NCBI RefSeq assembly: GCF_000004075.3
Contig: NC_026660.2
Span: forward strand, 30,197,498-30,261,497
Length of the DNA stretch: 64,000 nt
Origin: Cucumis sativus
Taxonomy: Eukaryota; Streptophyta; Magnoliopsida; Cucurbitales; Cucurbitaceae
Reading direction: 5' to 3'
Made by a program: the position numbers and the translations under genes. The notes under the pieces are model-generated. The model worked only from the letters and a program-made list of their open reading frames with translations, did no database searches and was not told where the DNA came from. Positions 52,748 through 64,000 of the stretch are shown here, piece by piece; positions within the stretch are counted from its first letter, which is position 1, and every line of letters starts with the position of its first letter.

Positions 52748-55700
52748 ATGTTGTTTTATCGTGGACTTTCCCGGATTTCGAGGATTTCCAGAAACAGCTC
52801 CTGTTGTCGGTGGTTTCTTTCTCATCGATCAGACACTCGTCCAGTTCTTATACCCAACGTTCCATCTTTGCATCCTTCGGAATCTGATCGCCAGGTAAAT
52901 GCTACTTGCTTTTTCTATATATATATATATTTTTTTTTGGTTTTTGGGTTAGGGAAGTAGTTTCTTTATGATGGGTGATTACAAAATTTGAGCTTTGTGT
53001 TTTTGGTCTTTTGAGTCCAGTTGATGCGAAAACTAAAAGAGTAAGGTGTTTTGTGTGTTTGAATGAAGATCCGAACTGGTGGTTGTAACGGACATTGAAA
53101 TGTGGGATTGGTTTGTTGGCTACTCCACGCTTTGGTAGCGGGGATCATCCAGTCTCTTCATCTCTAGTTAGAATTTAACTTGGATGTGCTCGAGGCTTGT
53201 AATGGGTTTAGCCGATTTTGTCATGCACTAACGTGAAGCATTATCTATTTAAATTGCCGTACTAACCTGGAAGTTATACTCGAGTTTTCAAGTCAATATT
53301 GCCATGTTGAGTTGATTAGTGCTATGGTACATCTGATGAAATATCTAATTAAATTCCATTTATTCTTGTCAATTAGTTTGATACGTTTGGTAAGGAAACA
53401 GGACTCTTTCCCTTATTTAGGTCTTAGGATGTGTATCATAACCTTTTGGGGATTTTCTCTGTTTTTATACTAACAGTTAGATTTCTTTTTAACCAGTCTA
53501 ATTTAGCTTTCTGTTGGTTTGGATGTACTCTTTATCATAATGACTTCGTTCTGTTGACAACACTGCTAATAGAGCTTGGGGGAATTTGTAGATTGGTTTG
53601 GGTTTGGGTTAGGTTTGGAGAAAGTCTGGACCCAAATTAATTCTTTAAGTTGCAAGTTCAACCAGTTCACTAAAAACTTGTCAGGTGATGACGACTAATG
53701 TGTTAGATCACATTTCATATTTTTGCTGTTTGGTGTACATTGCCTTATTCTCTAATTTTAATATCACTTGGATCTGAAGACAGCCACAACGAAATACCCT
53801 GCTTGAAATATTATGCTGTGTTGTATCATGTTATTTCATGATCTGACCACATACTTTATGTTTATTGGTTAGATATAGTCCAGTATACATTATGAATTTC
53901 ATAAGTTGAGTATGTATTTACTTGCACATCCAAACATTTAATGGTTACTATACGGGCAATTGATAGGCTCTAGGATGCAGAGAAATCATGTACTTGGCTT
54001 CCCCCGCTTTTCATGGTTTGGGACGTCATATTCATCATCAAAGCAGCTCTGTAGTTGAGGTAAGTTTCATTTTTGTCAGGTTTCTCTTTGTGTAAATGTT
54101 CTTCTTTTATAAGGTTCAAGATACAGATTATGCAAGTCTTTCTGTTTTGGGCTTAGTCTCAAGCTTATATAGAAAAGTGGGAAAAGCCGATGAAGCTTGG
54201 GGCTAAGCCCATAAATAAAATGGTGAAAAGAAAATGGAAGTGAAATATCTTAATCTGTTTATTAAGTACTTGCGGAGAAAAGGAACTAGTATGTACACTA
54301 GTTTTTAACTAATTACTATCGAATCCAATAATCTGGAAAATACAAGTACTTGTGGAGAAAAGGAACTAGTATGTACACTAGTTTTTAACTAATTACTATC
54401 TAATCCAATAATCTGGAAAATACAAACTGGATCATAAAAATAAAACAATTTCAGTCTTTAAGATATAGGCTACCTCATAAGATGCCATGCCAGCTGCAAT
54501 CGACTAGTACTGCATAATCCTTATCTTCAAATTTTTGTACTATAACTGATACATATTTCAAGCACAGTAATTCAATATATCCTTTTGCTAAAGTAAGTGC
54601 GATCAAAAGTTCAAAACCAAATGGCTTTAGTTGATTAACTGCAACTGTTATTTGTTATTTCTAAAAGTTTATATTTACTCATGGCTCACTTTGAATGAAT
54701 TGGTTGATTTAGGGAGGTTATCCAATAAATCTGACATTTTGGAATTCCATCTATTGCACATATATGCTGTCCTTAAAAAAATTGTTTTTTGAAGAGTTAC
54801 AATGTTCTTGTGCTGTTCTTTTTCGTTTTCTTCATATTCATTTTTTCATGGTCAAATAGTTTATCACTCTTGTACTATATCTAAAACCCCATCCTTCAAT
54901 AAAAATGATGTAGAACAGCCCCCAACAGGCCAACCGTGTTTATATAGTGAGCATCGATCTCTTTGTTTCATTTGCATTGCATTCCAGTTTGATTCAGGCT
55001 ATGGAGCTTGGTTTATTATTAGTATTTTTCTTGACCCATTCCATAGTCTACTCATTATATCATGATGAAAATTTCAGGAACAGCTTGATCCGTTCTCACT
55101 AGTTGCAGATGAGCTATCACTTCTTGCCAATAGACTACGGGCAATGGTAGTTGCGGAGGTATCTGATTCTTTGTTCTTTGGTTTCTTTTACGAAATTGAC
55201 ATCTACTAAGCAATGCTTGTAGTGGTATTCTGAAATAAGTTTCTAATCGTAGTTGGATTTTTCTCATACAATAATGTTTACAAACCATCTCATATAGGTT
55301 CCAAAACTTGCTTCTGCCGCCGAATATTTCTTCAAATTGGGAGTTGAAGGGAAGAGATTTCGTCCAACGGTATTTGTTTGTTTTCTATCCTTTTTTTTTT
55401 TTTTGTTGGGAACAACACTTTTTGGATGTTAGTTGCTGCTTATTTTTACCAATATTTATATTTTAATTCAATGTAAAGTTTGTAAGGACAAAAAGATAAC
55501 AAGGGGGAGTTTGGGGTGCTGAGTTTGTTACTATAGTTAGTGGTTATAATAGTTTATGTTTATGGTGCAGACTAGTTCGTGTTTAGGATGCAGACTATTT
55601 TAGTTTGGGTAGGAAGTAATAAACAACGTAACAATGAGAGAAAAAGAGGATAAGTAGGAAATGGTAAATATTGTAAGAATAAGGGATTTGAACTAGGATA

Positions 55701-58700
55701 TGTTAGACAATTGTAGGTTATAAATAGTTGTAGGCACTACTATGAAATTTGGAATCCCTAACATACAATAGGCTATTATAGCCCAATGCAACAACTTCAA
55801 ATTGGGGGGCCAAGCACCCCCCCTCAAAGTCTAGAGTGCTCGCAACTTCTATAGTTGCGACATTTTTTAACAGAGTTTGAAGTTCCTCTTCCAACCCCTT
55901 TTCGAGAGAATGGGTTGTTTTTGGGGCATGATAGGGTGTATGCTATTCTGTGGAGTCTGTGGCAAGAGAAACATTAAAATCTTCATGGAAGAGAGTGTTT
56001 TTTTAAGGATGTTTGGGACTTTGTTAGATTCTCTGTTCCTCTTCTGGCTTCTCTTTCTGTATGTGTGTATTCTTTCACTTTTAATCCAATGGAAGTTCAG
56101 TCTTTTCATTAAAAAAAACAGTATGTCCGCTGCTATTGCAGTAAGTTCTTGAAGCCATCCTTCGGGACACCAAGATGGCAATTTACTTCTTTGCATAGTT
56201 GGTTAAAACAAAAGGGAATATAACTGATAAGTGTATTTGACGTTGCGGGACCTGTATGTGTTATTCTATGTAACTGGAGGCGGTCTTAACATATGGTGCA
56301 TTTCTATTGCAGGTTTTATTGCTAATGGCAACAGCTTTAAATATGCCAATTTCTAAACCTCTTCCTCATTTAGTAGAAGACAATTTGACAATGGATCTAC
56401 GCACAAGGCAACAATGTGTAGCTGAAATAACAGAAATGATTCATGTTAGTTCTTTGCTATGATTAATTTTTCTTTCATGAAATGTCTTCTATAGAATTGC
56501 TTGCTTGAGCAAGGGTTCAAAAATAGAAAGCAAGTAAAATTATTTTTGTGTATATTTTGTCCAATTAGAAAATTTATATAAATGAAGTGCATTTTGGAGG
56601 TGATTGATGTGTCATTTTTTACTAGCTGAAAAGGGATCTCTGGTGCTTGCAATCTGCAAATCAAATTTTGCGAAGTAGTTGTTTGTATATTTCATTCATC
56701 TTTTCTGATAGGATACATGTTATCAACAAGATAAAAAAAATCACTAAGTCAATTAAAGGTTATCTTCAGTCTGTTTTCCCCTAAATCAAAATATTTACAT
56801 ACATTTAAAGTTTCTAATGTGTGCGGGTGTAATTTTTTTTTTAAAAATATTTATATAATTATATTTCTCATTTTTCTACTGAATTTATTTATTGAGAATA
56901 TTTTATACTTGCAAGGTGGCCAGCCTTCTACATGACGATGTACTGGATGATGCAGACACAAGACGTGGCATTGGTTCATTGAATTTTGTGATGGGAAATA
57001 AGGTAGCCTTCAATGAACATGAACTATGAATTTATGCTAATGCTGAGATACTTGGATGAGCATAACGAAATTAATAGTCACTCTTTAATATTTTGCATGA
57101 GACGCATACCATGTTTGTTGAATTGGATTCTTTTCTTCTTCATCACAACTAGGCTCTCTATTTCATCACAGTTGTCTGCAGAATTCTTTTGCTTGCTGAA
57201 GATTCTAGCATTCTCTTTAATCATGTTTTCTATTATAGATATCAGTTTTAGCTGGAGACTTTTTGCTTTCTCGAGCGTGTGTTGCACTTGCCTCTTTGAA
57301 AAACACTGAGGTATGCATTACTTGCATGGTTGTAGACCGATCAATATTTACTTGGATTCTGGCATCTGAACAGCCTTGTTAAGTTTCTTCTACATTACCC
57401 TTTTTTTCCCTTTAGGTCGTATCATTAATAGCACAAGTTGTTGAACATCTAGTGACTGGTGAAACTATGCAAATGACCACTACATCTGATCAACGTTATA
57501 GGTATGCTTTCACCTTTTGGTTGTAAAGGTTTGAATTTCTTGTTGTGGAAAGTGGATATGAAATCATGATAATGTACTGCTTTTCAACATTTCTCGTATT
57601 TTTAATGAACAGCAGTGCATTTTCTGTGGATATCAGTACATAATAACTACGTAGTTGTAATATTCTGAATCTAAAAAATATATGTAATGAACAGAAGATA
57701 ACCAGATAGTTCTGATTTAGCCTAGGGAAAAGGGGAGCAATAGTAGTGATAAGAAGGTTGAGAGTAGTCGAGTCCTCATTAAACCAATGCACAACAGGTA
57801 AAGAAACCTTCTAGATAATATTTTGATGGTCCTGACACAAGAACAATCAGTTTTTGACAGCCTTGAATGAAGGACTTCATAGCCGCATCAAATTTTCAGT
57901 ATTAAACTTGATGTCAGTGAAGTTCATGGGAAAAATCTCTGAGTGCTTTAGCATCTTATCATTTCTTTTAGATGTGGAATTGCAAACTTTTATATAGCAT
58001 AAATCATTTCATTGCTTATCGTGATTTGTGTTTTGACTTTGAATAATTCTTAATTGCAGCATGGAATATTACATGCAGAAGACGTATTACAAGACTGCAT
58101 CACTGATTTCCAACAGTTGCAAATCTGTAGCCCTTCTTGCCGGGCAAACAGCTGAAGTTGCGATGTTGGCTTATGAGTATGGAAAAAATCTGGTATATGA
58201 TTGCTTAAGTTCTTTGGTTTCTTGTTCTCAATCTATTCCCCCTCCCCCTAGATCCTTTTTAGGTGGGGTAAAAGGAGAATTAACCTAGAATATTACCCAA
58301 TTAACCCTATCCTTTCCTCATCAAGTTTCTTTTTTTCTCTTAAGGGTTTTATTTTTTTAATCACTAGTACTGATTACTGAAATGATTACTACAAGGACAC
58401 TTTCATTTAAAGGTCTGAAGTGATAGCATTCCTACATTGCATGGAAGGTGCATTATAACATATGGAGGATGCGTATCATAAGATGCCTGCCTTTTCATTT
58501 GGCAGAGTTTTGAAGTTATGATGTTTCCTCGTATGTTTGATCTCTCTCTCTCTTTCTTTCTCTCAGGGGTTAGCATATCAACTGATTGATGATGTTCTTG
58601 ACTTCACTGGAACTTCTGCTTCACTTGGAAAGGGCTCTTTATCTGACATACACCATGTAATTCATTTGAGTTTATTGTTTTTGCTTCTGAAATTTATCAA

Positions 58701-60085
58701 ACGACAATGCAACTGTTACATTGAATATTCAAAGGTTTAACTTCTTAATCGATGATTTTGTTTCAATAAAATTCGATGGAAAAACTTTGCTTTTGAAGAA
58801 AGTATAGGATTTATTGAAAGGGTAAAAGAGCGAGTGAGGGGGGGAAGAGGGAGTGAGAAAGTGAAGAAAAATTAAAACAATAAGAGGGAGGGAGGATCAC
58901 ATTTAGGGAGAGATGGTCTATAAAATCTATTACACTTCCTTACCACCCTCCATTCCACCCCACTCATAAATAGATAAACAATAAAGAATGCTTTGAACAT
59001 TTTGATTTCTAAATGCAACATTTTGATGCTTCATGATGCATTACTTAATCTTGAACTACCCGGAAATTTTGTACAGGGAATCATCACAGCTCCATTGTTA
59101 TTTGCCATGGAAGAGTTTCCCCAGTTGCGTACAGTTGTGGAACGTGGTTTTGACAATACTGAAAACGTTGATATTGTAAGTTATTTATAAATTAATCATT
59201 AACATACGTGATCTCCGTTCCATTTCTTATTTAATTTTTCTCCCCACCTGTTTTTAGTGGTCTCTGATAACATATATACCACCTTTCCAAACACTTCATA
59301 AACTCTTCTTTGGCTTTGGCTTGTGATAAGTACAGAATACATTCTATCTTCATCTCCTTACAATTGTAGTGGTACACATCATACATGACCTTCCTTTGAG
59401 GTTGAAGGTTTAATCCCCTATCCTTGTTATACGCAAAACAACTGGAAGTTTAACTGCTTGATAGAGGTTTCCTTGTTAGCATTATTACTAAGTTCTTAGT
59501 AGCTTCTTTGTCAAAGTTAAGACTCCACATGGAATTCGTCCGATCTTACTTAGGCTCTTCCGGAGATTTGATTAATATTCGAACGACTTTACTTGAACAA
59601 GTTCTGTTCTGTAGGTTATACAACGTTCTTGAGTTTCTGAAGATTTGATTAATATTATAATACAATAATATTATCAGTTCCTGGTTGTGTGTGGTCTTCA
59701 CTTCTTTTAAGGTTCTAGAGGAGTTTGCCCTCTAGAAGTAGAAGCTATGGGCTACGGAAGCCTAAGCCCAGAGAATCACCTCGCCCTTCTCATGCACCGT
59801 TAAATGCTCATATTTCAATACATTTAAGCACTATGCTATAGTCATCATTTACTATAATGGATTGAGGAGTATCTATTGGAAGCTGATGATATGTTAAAAA
59901 TGCAGGCAATGGAGTACCTTGGTAAGAGTCATGGAATTCAACGTGCGAGAGAGTTAGCAGCAATGCACGCCAATCTAGCTGCAGAAGCTATCGATTCTCT
60001 ACCCGAGAACAATGATGAAGACGTAAGAAAGTCAAGAAGGGCGCTTGTAGATCTCACCCAAAGAGTCATTACAAGAACAAAGTGA
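52748..60085 (+). CDS. SPS3: Long-chain polyprenyl (solanesyl) diphosphate synthase, SPS3-like, mitochondrial type
   Basis: Trans-prenyltransferase that extends short prenyl diphosphates with isopentenyl diphosphate to make the C45 ubiquinone side chain. Twelve exons: 52748-52894, 53967-54059, 55078-55158, 55298-55369, 56313-56444, 56916-57002, 57239-57310, 57416-57501, 58060-58192, 58567-58656, 59077-59175, 59906-60085; 423 residues. The N-terminus (MLFYRGLSRISRISRNSS) is Arg/Ser-rich, fitting a mitochondrial presequence. First Asp-rich motif DDVLD (182-186) before ADTRRG; second DDVLD (309-313) before FTGTSASLGKG; GKRFRPT holds the substrate-binding basic residues. The C-terminus LVDLTQRVITRTK closely matches Arabidopsis SPS3 (older name GPPS) from memory. 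No earlier in-frame ATG exists. Introns 2 and 4 hold a tandem duplication and a MITE candidate. Confidence 0.95.
54264..54425. repeat. 80-bp near-perfect tandem duplication in SPS intron 2
   Basis: Copies start AAGTACTTG(C/T)GGAGAAAAGG at 54264 and 54344. Only two differences were seen across 80 bases, so this is a recent duplication. Confidence 0.92.
55503..55824. mobile_element. MITE candidate in SPS intron 4
   Basis: An insert of about 320 bp begins GGGGGAGTTTGGGGTGCTGA and ends with GGGGGGCCAAGCACCCCCCT, so its ends are imperfect inverted repeats rich in G/C. CAA occurs on both outer flanks (55500-55502, 55825-55827), as a 3-bp duplication would. G-rich termini with 3-bp duplications suggest a PIF/Harbinger-type MITE, but the duplicated triplet is not the usual TAA/TTA and the termini match at only about 14 of 25 bases. 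Confidence 0.45.
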
Positions 60086-61190
60086 GAAATCAGATTAGTG
60101 TATACCACCACCATAGATAGAACTTTTATCTTTTCCATTTTCGGAGGGACAAATTTCCCTCAATTTTTTTTCTTCTCACCATCAATATTCTTTTAATTTA
60201 TCAGCTTTCATTTCAATAATTCCTCACAAAACCTCCCCTTTTGTGTAAATTAAACTGTGGAGCATGAACCGACCCAGAATTTTGTTTTGTAATTTTATAC
60301 TGATCCACCCCACTGTGCCCCTTAGTTCTTATCTTTCAAACTTTCCCACACGCCATTATTGAAAGAAATTTAAATTTTCTAACACCTTTGACTGTTTCCC
60401 TTGACTTTTGTAATTCATTTTTCGTTTATGAATGAAGAAACTGCTTCATTATCAAAAAGTTATTGTTCATAGAAATATTTCGATACCAAGTTTATTTTTT
60501 TAAAAAGCAAAATTCTTACCTAACAATTTATTTGTAATCTAAGTTCATTACAATTTAAAAACCAATATCGTGAAGGGTTAGTGACCCTTTAATGAAATTT
60601 ACTTGATTACTAGGTAATGGTTTGAATTTCTGCGGTGATTACAGCTCTGATGGATTTGTTCTCTATAGTTTAAATCGTTTTTGTGGTTTGATAAAGAACA
60701 ATTTATGAGATTTAACAAAAGTGAATTCTAACTATAAATTATAACGATCAATGTTTTCTTTTTAAAAAGAACTATTGGATCAAATTCGTACCAAGATCGG
60801 GCTTGTTGGCTCTTTCTTGTACGGGGATACAAAAAGTTGCTATATTGGCCTTTGTTTCACAAACAGCATCATTCTTAAATTTCCAAGTTACAGCGAGAAC
60901 AAAATAAAGAACAAAAAATTATATTCCATCCTCAAAATTTACATACATACAGATACAGATATTACACGAAGAAGTAATTGTCCCTGATATTCTCATCTCA
61001 TATGCTTTAATCCGATGCTTGTAGGAACCTTGCAAGTAAACGGGGTCTATGGACTTTCTGTATACTCACACTCTAATCCGATGCTTGGAGCCAAGCATCG
61101 CCATTTCAGCATTTGATTATCCAGATCTGCTCCTTCCTAGTTTTAACTTAGCAGTAAACTGAATTTTGAAGGTTCCCCGTTGTCCATTCG
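60086..61190. other. Convergent 3' regions of SPS and the J-domain gene
   Basis: 3' UTRs of the two flanking genes on opposite strands, with AT-rich DNA between. TAATCCGATGCTTG occurs twice about 60 bp apart (near 61008 and 61074). No gene supported. Confidence 0.6.
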
Positions 61191-64000
61191 TCAAAAGAAA
61201 GCATCTTGAGATATGAAGGCTGTCCATGCTTCCTGTGGTTGTCGCAAACAAAATAAGTTTGTCATCAGAATTAACGACTCTGTTGCAATGCTTTCTCGTC
61301 TTGTTTTTTCTTTTCCTAGTACAACTTTTAGTCTGAATCTAGATTCATGTTGGTTTTCCTAAATTTATATAGATGGTTCAAAGAAAGAGTTACCTGGAGA
61401 ATAGTAAAAGCTTTTTCAGCTACATATTTTTGCATGTCTGTTGCTCCTCTCTGTTGCAGTTTGTCCGGGTGGAGGCATAATCTTGCTTTCTGATAAGCTT
61501 TCTTCACTTGTGAACCCTCCATAAGGCTTGTAAGTGGAGTTACATGCCAGCCACTCCTGGGCCATAGAATCTGAATCATTTGTAAGCAAAACTATGTCAA
61601 TCAGCATATCGACTTTATGTCATTGCAGGATTCAGAACACATGAGAATACATTTCGTAGAGGTTCTGATGCCAATTCAAAATTCTTACATGATGGAGTGT
61701 AGAAAGCAACAGCCGGATGTTTGTTTCCTTCCCAGATGACCATAACTTTATATCTTCATCTATATCCTCCATTTCCATCTGAAATTTTCACAACATTGTT
61801 ACTAATCAAAATCTTTTCCCTTGGCAAAGAGACTGATGGAATGGCAGTAATGTCGAACCAATAAGATGTAGGTGGTTTGAAATCATAGAAACTGAACATC
61901 AACATTTTTTCTTAATATTATGGCTTGTTTCGTATTAGAATTAAAATTGTGTCATGGCCATGAACCTTTTCGTACCCAAAGCAAATATTTATTTTACTTT
62001 CATTTATATTAGAAGCTTACATCTTTTTCGGACTCTGCCTTTTCCTCTTCAGCTGACCAAATTCTTTCTTCTACCTTCAAAGAAACATAATTTAAGGAAT
62101 GTCAAAAAAGGTGCACTAGTAAACTTATTAGGAAATGAAAAAAAGAATTGCCTTCGTTTTGCAGGAAGGGATTCACTCATTGAAATTATAAAATAGTGAA
62201 AAACTGAAAGTCGTTTAAATTGGTTCGATGTTTGTATAGGGTGTCTGCATAAACTGCAGTTTATCTTAATCAGAGGACGTTGTGTATTATTACTGTCCAT
62301 TAGTGCCAAAAAACAGACTCTGGAATTGGGTGTAGGAGAAACTTGTTTTATGTCGAAGGGATTGCTGGCCAATCTAGATTGGAATGAGCTGCTTTTATAC
62401 GATCCCGATTTCATCAATTTAGTGCTTTTCGATGGTCTAAACAAAACTTTTCTATTACCATTAGAATGATAAAATTTGAGAAAACAAGGTCTTACCTCTG
62501 CAGATTGTGTTATGTCATGAACCCCTAATTGTTCACCAGGAATTTCACATGAAGCAGATCGTCCTGCACAATATTACCGAAGAAAAGAAAAAGTTTAGGC
62601 GTTGATCTTCAATATAAAACAATTGTTAAGTCAAACAAAGAAATGGTCGAAGTACCTTCCGTCTCAACGAATTGTTCACTGTCGTGCAGTCTTGCACTTA
62701 AATCTGTCTCAGGAGTTTGTGTGTTAAACTTCTCTTTAGCCCAAGCAATCACTTCATCAAGTGCAACTGCTTCGTTTGTCCCCTCTCTGTTATCAGAACC
62801 AATTTCAATTACATAAGAGCTCATTACTTCATCATCTTCTTCTGCCAACACATTTATTTGAATATCAGGATTGGCCCCTGACCCCTGACACAATGAAGAG
62901 ATAGCAGACGATGGGGAATTAGGTTCTAAATCATCCATTGATACTTTCATGCTCCTGTATGAAGTTGGTTCAATGCTAATAGTTTCTGGAGACGACACAT
63001 GCCGAGGGAACCCAGAATAGGAGCTCCTGAAAGGTTCCTTAACCTCATTATCAACGTACTGGTTTTCCATTGGAGCAGAACGGTTGAATGGAAAGAACGA
63101 CATCCCTTGTTTCTTTTGATGCTCCTCTGACTTCATCTTTGATGAGTTCCATTTTGTTGGGATATTGATAGGCCTGATACAAGCAATAACAATGAACACA
63201 TAGAAATCAACAGTAGCTTGATTTTCCTAAATTCATAACAAAAAACATTCAAACTAAGTTGCAAAGCTTTAAATGATGACTGAAATTGGCGCCAATTTCA
63301 ACTGGAGAAAAAAATTACAACAAAAGGATAATAATCAGACAAACAAAACATTTTAGAAAATTCAATCCACGTGGGCTTCAAAGGTTAATTTTGTTTATTT
63401 TTTCCCCTTGCTTGCATGCGACATAGATATTACACACAGAAGAAGTAAGTGGAACTTCAATATCTAACCCAGTTAGCAAAAAATTTCCCACTACATGCTG
63501 AAATTGGGTCTGAGTTTCAGCTGGATAAAGAACCGATCGCACATTCCTAACCACAAATGTAAATAGCATACAGCTTTTCATAATCAAATAAAAGTCTGCA
63601 ACCTCCAGACAAAATAGCAATCAGTTTCAGAGGAACTTTTTGATACACAAGAAGACGACGAGTAATTTGTCCATACTCCATAAACCCGCTAAAACCAAGG
63701 CATACTGATAGGGGTAAAATCGTCAAATTAATTTAAGTAGTTGGATTGGAAAAACCTATACAAGTCGGTACTAGACGCTACGTACCTGAGCTTCGCAGCG
63801 AAGGAGGATAACACGACGTCGTCACCGTTTACATGCCGGAAAGGGCTTGCCTCCTCGGAGCTCAACAACGACGACGAGTTGGATTTCGACTTTCCCTTCG
63901 AGTTCTGCCTTGACCTATCTCTTGATCGCCGTTCATGATCGGATCCGAATATGTCGTTGTAAAACCCCTCACCTCCCGCCGGAATCCTGAAAACTGGTAA
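61191..64000 (-). CDS. JAC1: J-domain protein, JAC1/auxilin-like (5' end outside the window)
   Basis: Relative of Arabidopsis JAC1, required for the chloroplast accumulation movement towards weak blue light; the family shares an auxilin-type C-terminal J domain. Visible minus-strand exons: 64000-63786 (open at edge), 63173-62656, 62563-62496, 62074-62021, 61778-61689, 61570-61394, 61232-61191; 387 codons plus stop. The first visible exon has GFYNDIFGSD and a basic Arg/Ser/Lys stretch before LLSSEEASPFR and VVLSSFAAKLR. The middle is acidic and Ser-rich, likely disordered. DIDEDIKLWSSGKETNIRLL opens the auxilin-like domain, with the HPD motif in CLHPDKLQQRG and the end EAWTAFISQDAFF. Phases agree at all six junctions. 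An auxilin-related protein is the alternative; the N-terminal motifs favour JAC1. Confidence 0.9.

Noticed and set aside
60775-60987. 70-codon frame downstream of SPS
   Set aside because: No homology. It lies in the AT-rich convergent 3' region.
63378-63620. 80-codon minus-strand frame between the first two visible exons of the J-domain gene
   Set aside because: The flanking exons join in phase (AG then G) without it, and it matches no part of the family that I recall. A cassette exon is possible but unsupported.

Overview
The window is nuclear DNA of a flowering plant. It holds intron-rich genes with canonical GT-AG splicing, AT-rich introns and spacers, and plant-specific families: a CIN-type TCP factor, a CC-type glutaredoxin, a CIPK kinase, a CDC50/ALIS subunit and a JAC1-like J-domain protein. 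The protein spellings and the style of the LINE relics suggest a core eudicot, perhaps a cucurbit, but that is an impression I cannot verify here. I see no prokaryotic, organellar or viral segment and no CRISPR array.

Layout, left to right. 1-475 (-): N-terminal part of a TCP2/TCP24-like factor running off the left edge, with a probable leader intron and TATA box up to about 2185. 2186-6990: AT-rich spacer with a hAT-like MITE flanked by an exact 8-bp duplication. 7171-8694 (+): mitochondrial ribosomal protein uL14 (HUELLENLOS type), behind site II and telo-box promoter motifs. 9840-10420 (+): small plant protein of unknown function preceded by an abutting uORF. 10421-14516: spacer with a decayed LINE fragment and a GC-richer promoter-like island. 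14601-14951 (+): CC-type glutaredoxin. 17527-21390 (+): ERO1. 22596-24278 (-): 98-residue plant protein of unknown function. 25821-28102 (+): PAK1IP1/Mak11-like WD40 protein. 30251-35529 (+): ALA-interacting subunit (CDC50), with an antisense LINE relic in intron 6. 36734-36988 (+): 84-residue plant protein of unknown function. 37590-42552 (-): RH1-type DEAD-box helicase. 42553-46388: long AT-rich spacer. 46927-51383 (+): CIPK23-like kinase. 52748-60085 (+): mitochondrial-type solanesyl diphosphate synthase (SPS3-like). 61191-64000 (-): 3' part of a JAC1/auxilin-like gene running off the right edge.

The genes are independent housekeeping and signalling genes, not a cluster. They cover organelle translation, ER oxidative folding, ribosome biogenesis (WD40 protein and helicase), flippase trafficking, calcium/potassium signalling, ubiquinone side-chain synthesis and chloroplast movement. 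Exon maps were built by hand from splice consensus, reading-frame continuity and remembered family sequences. For every multi-exon gene lying wholly inside the window the coding exons sum to a multiple of three. The most notable points are a GC-AG intron in RH1, a stop-free 99-nt intron in ERO1, a TAATG uORF/ORF junction, uORF-bearing leaders, two LINE relics, two MITE candidates and several young tandem duplications. I did not find a convincing new biological system.
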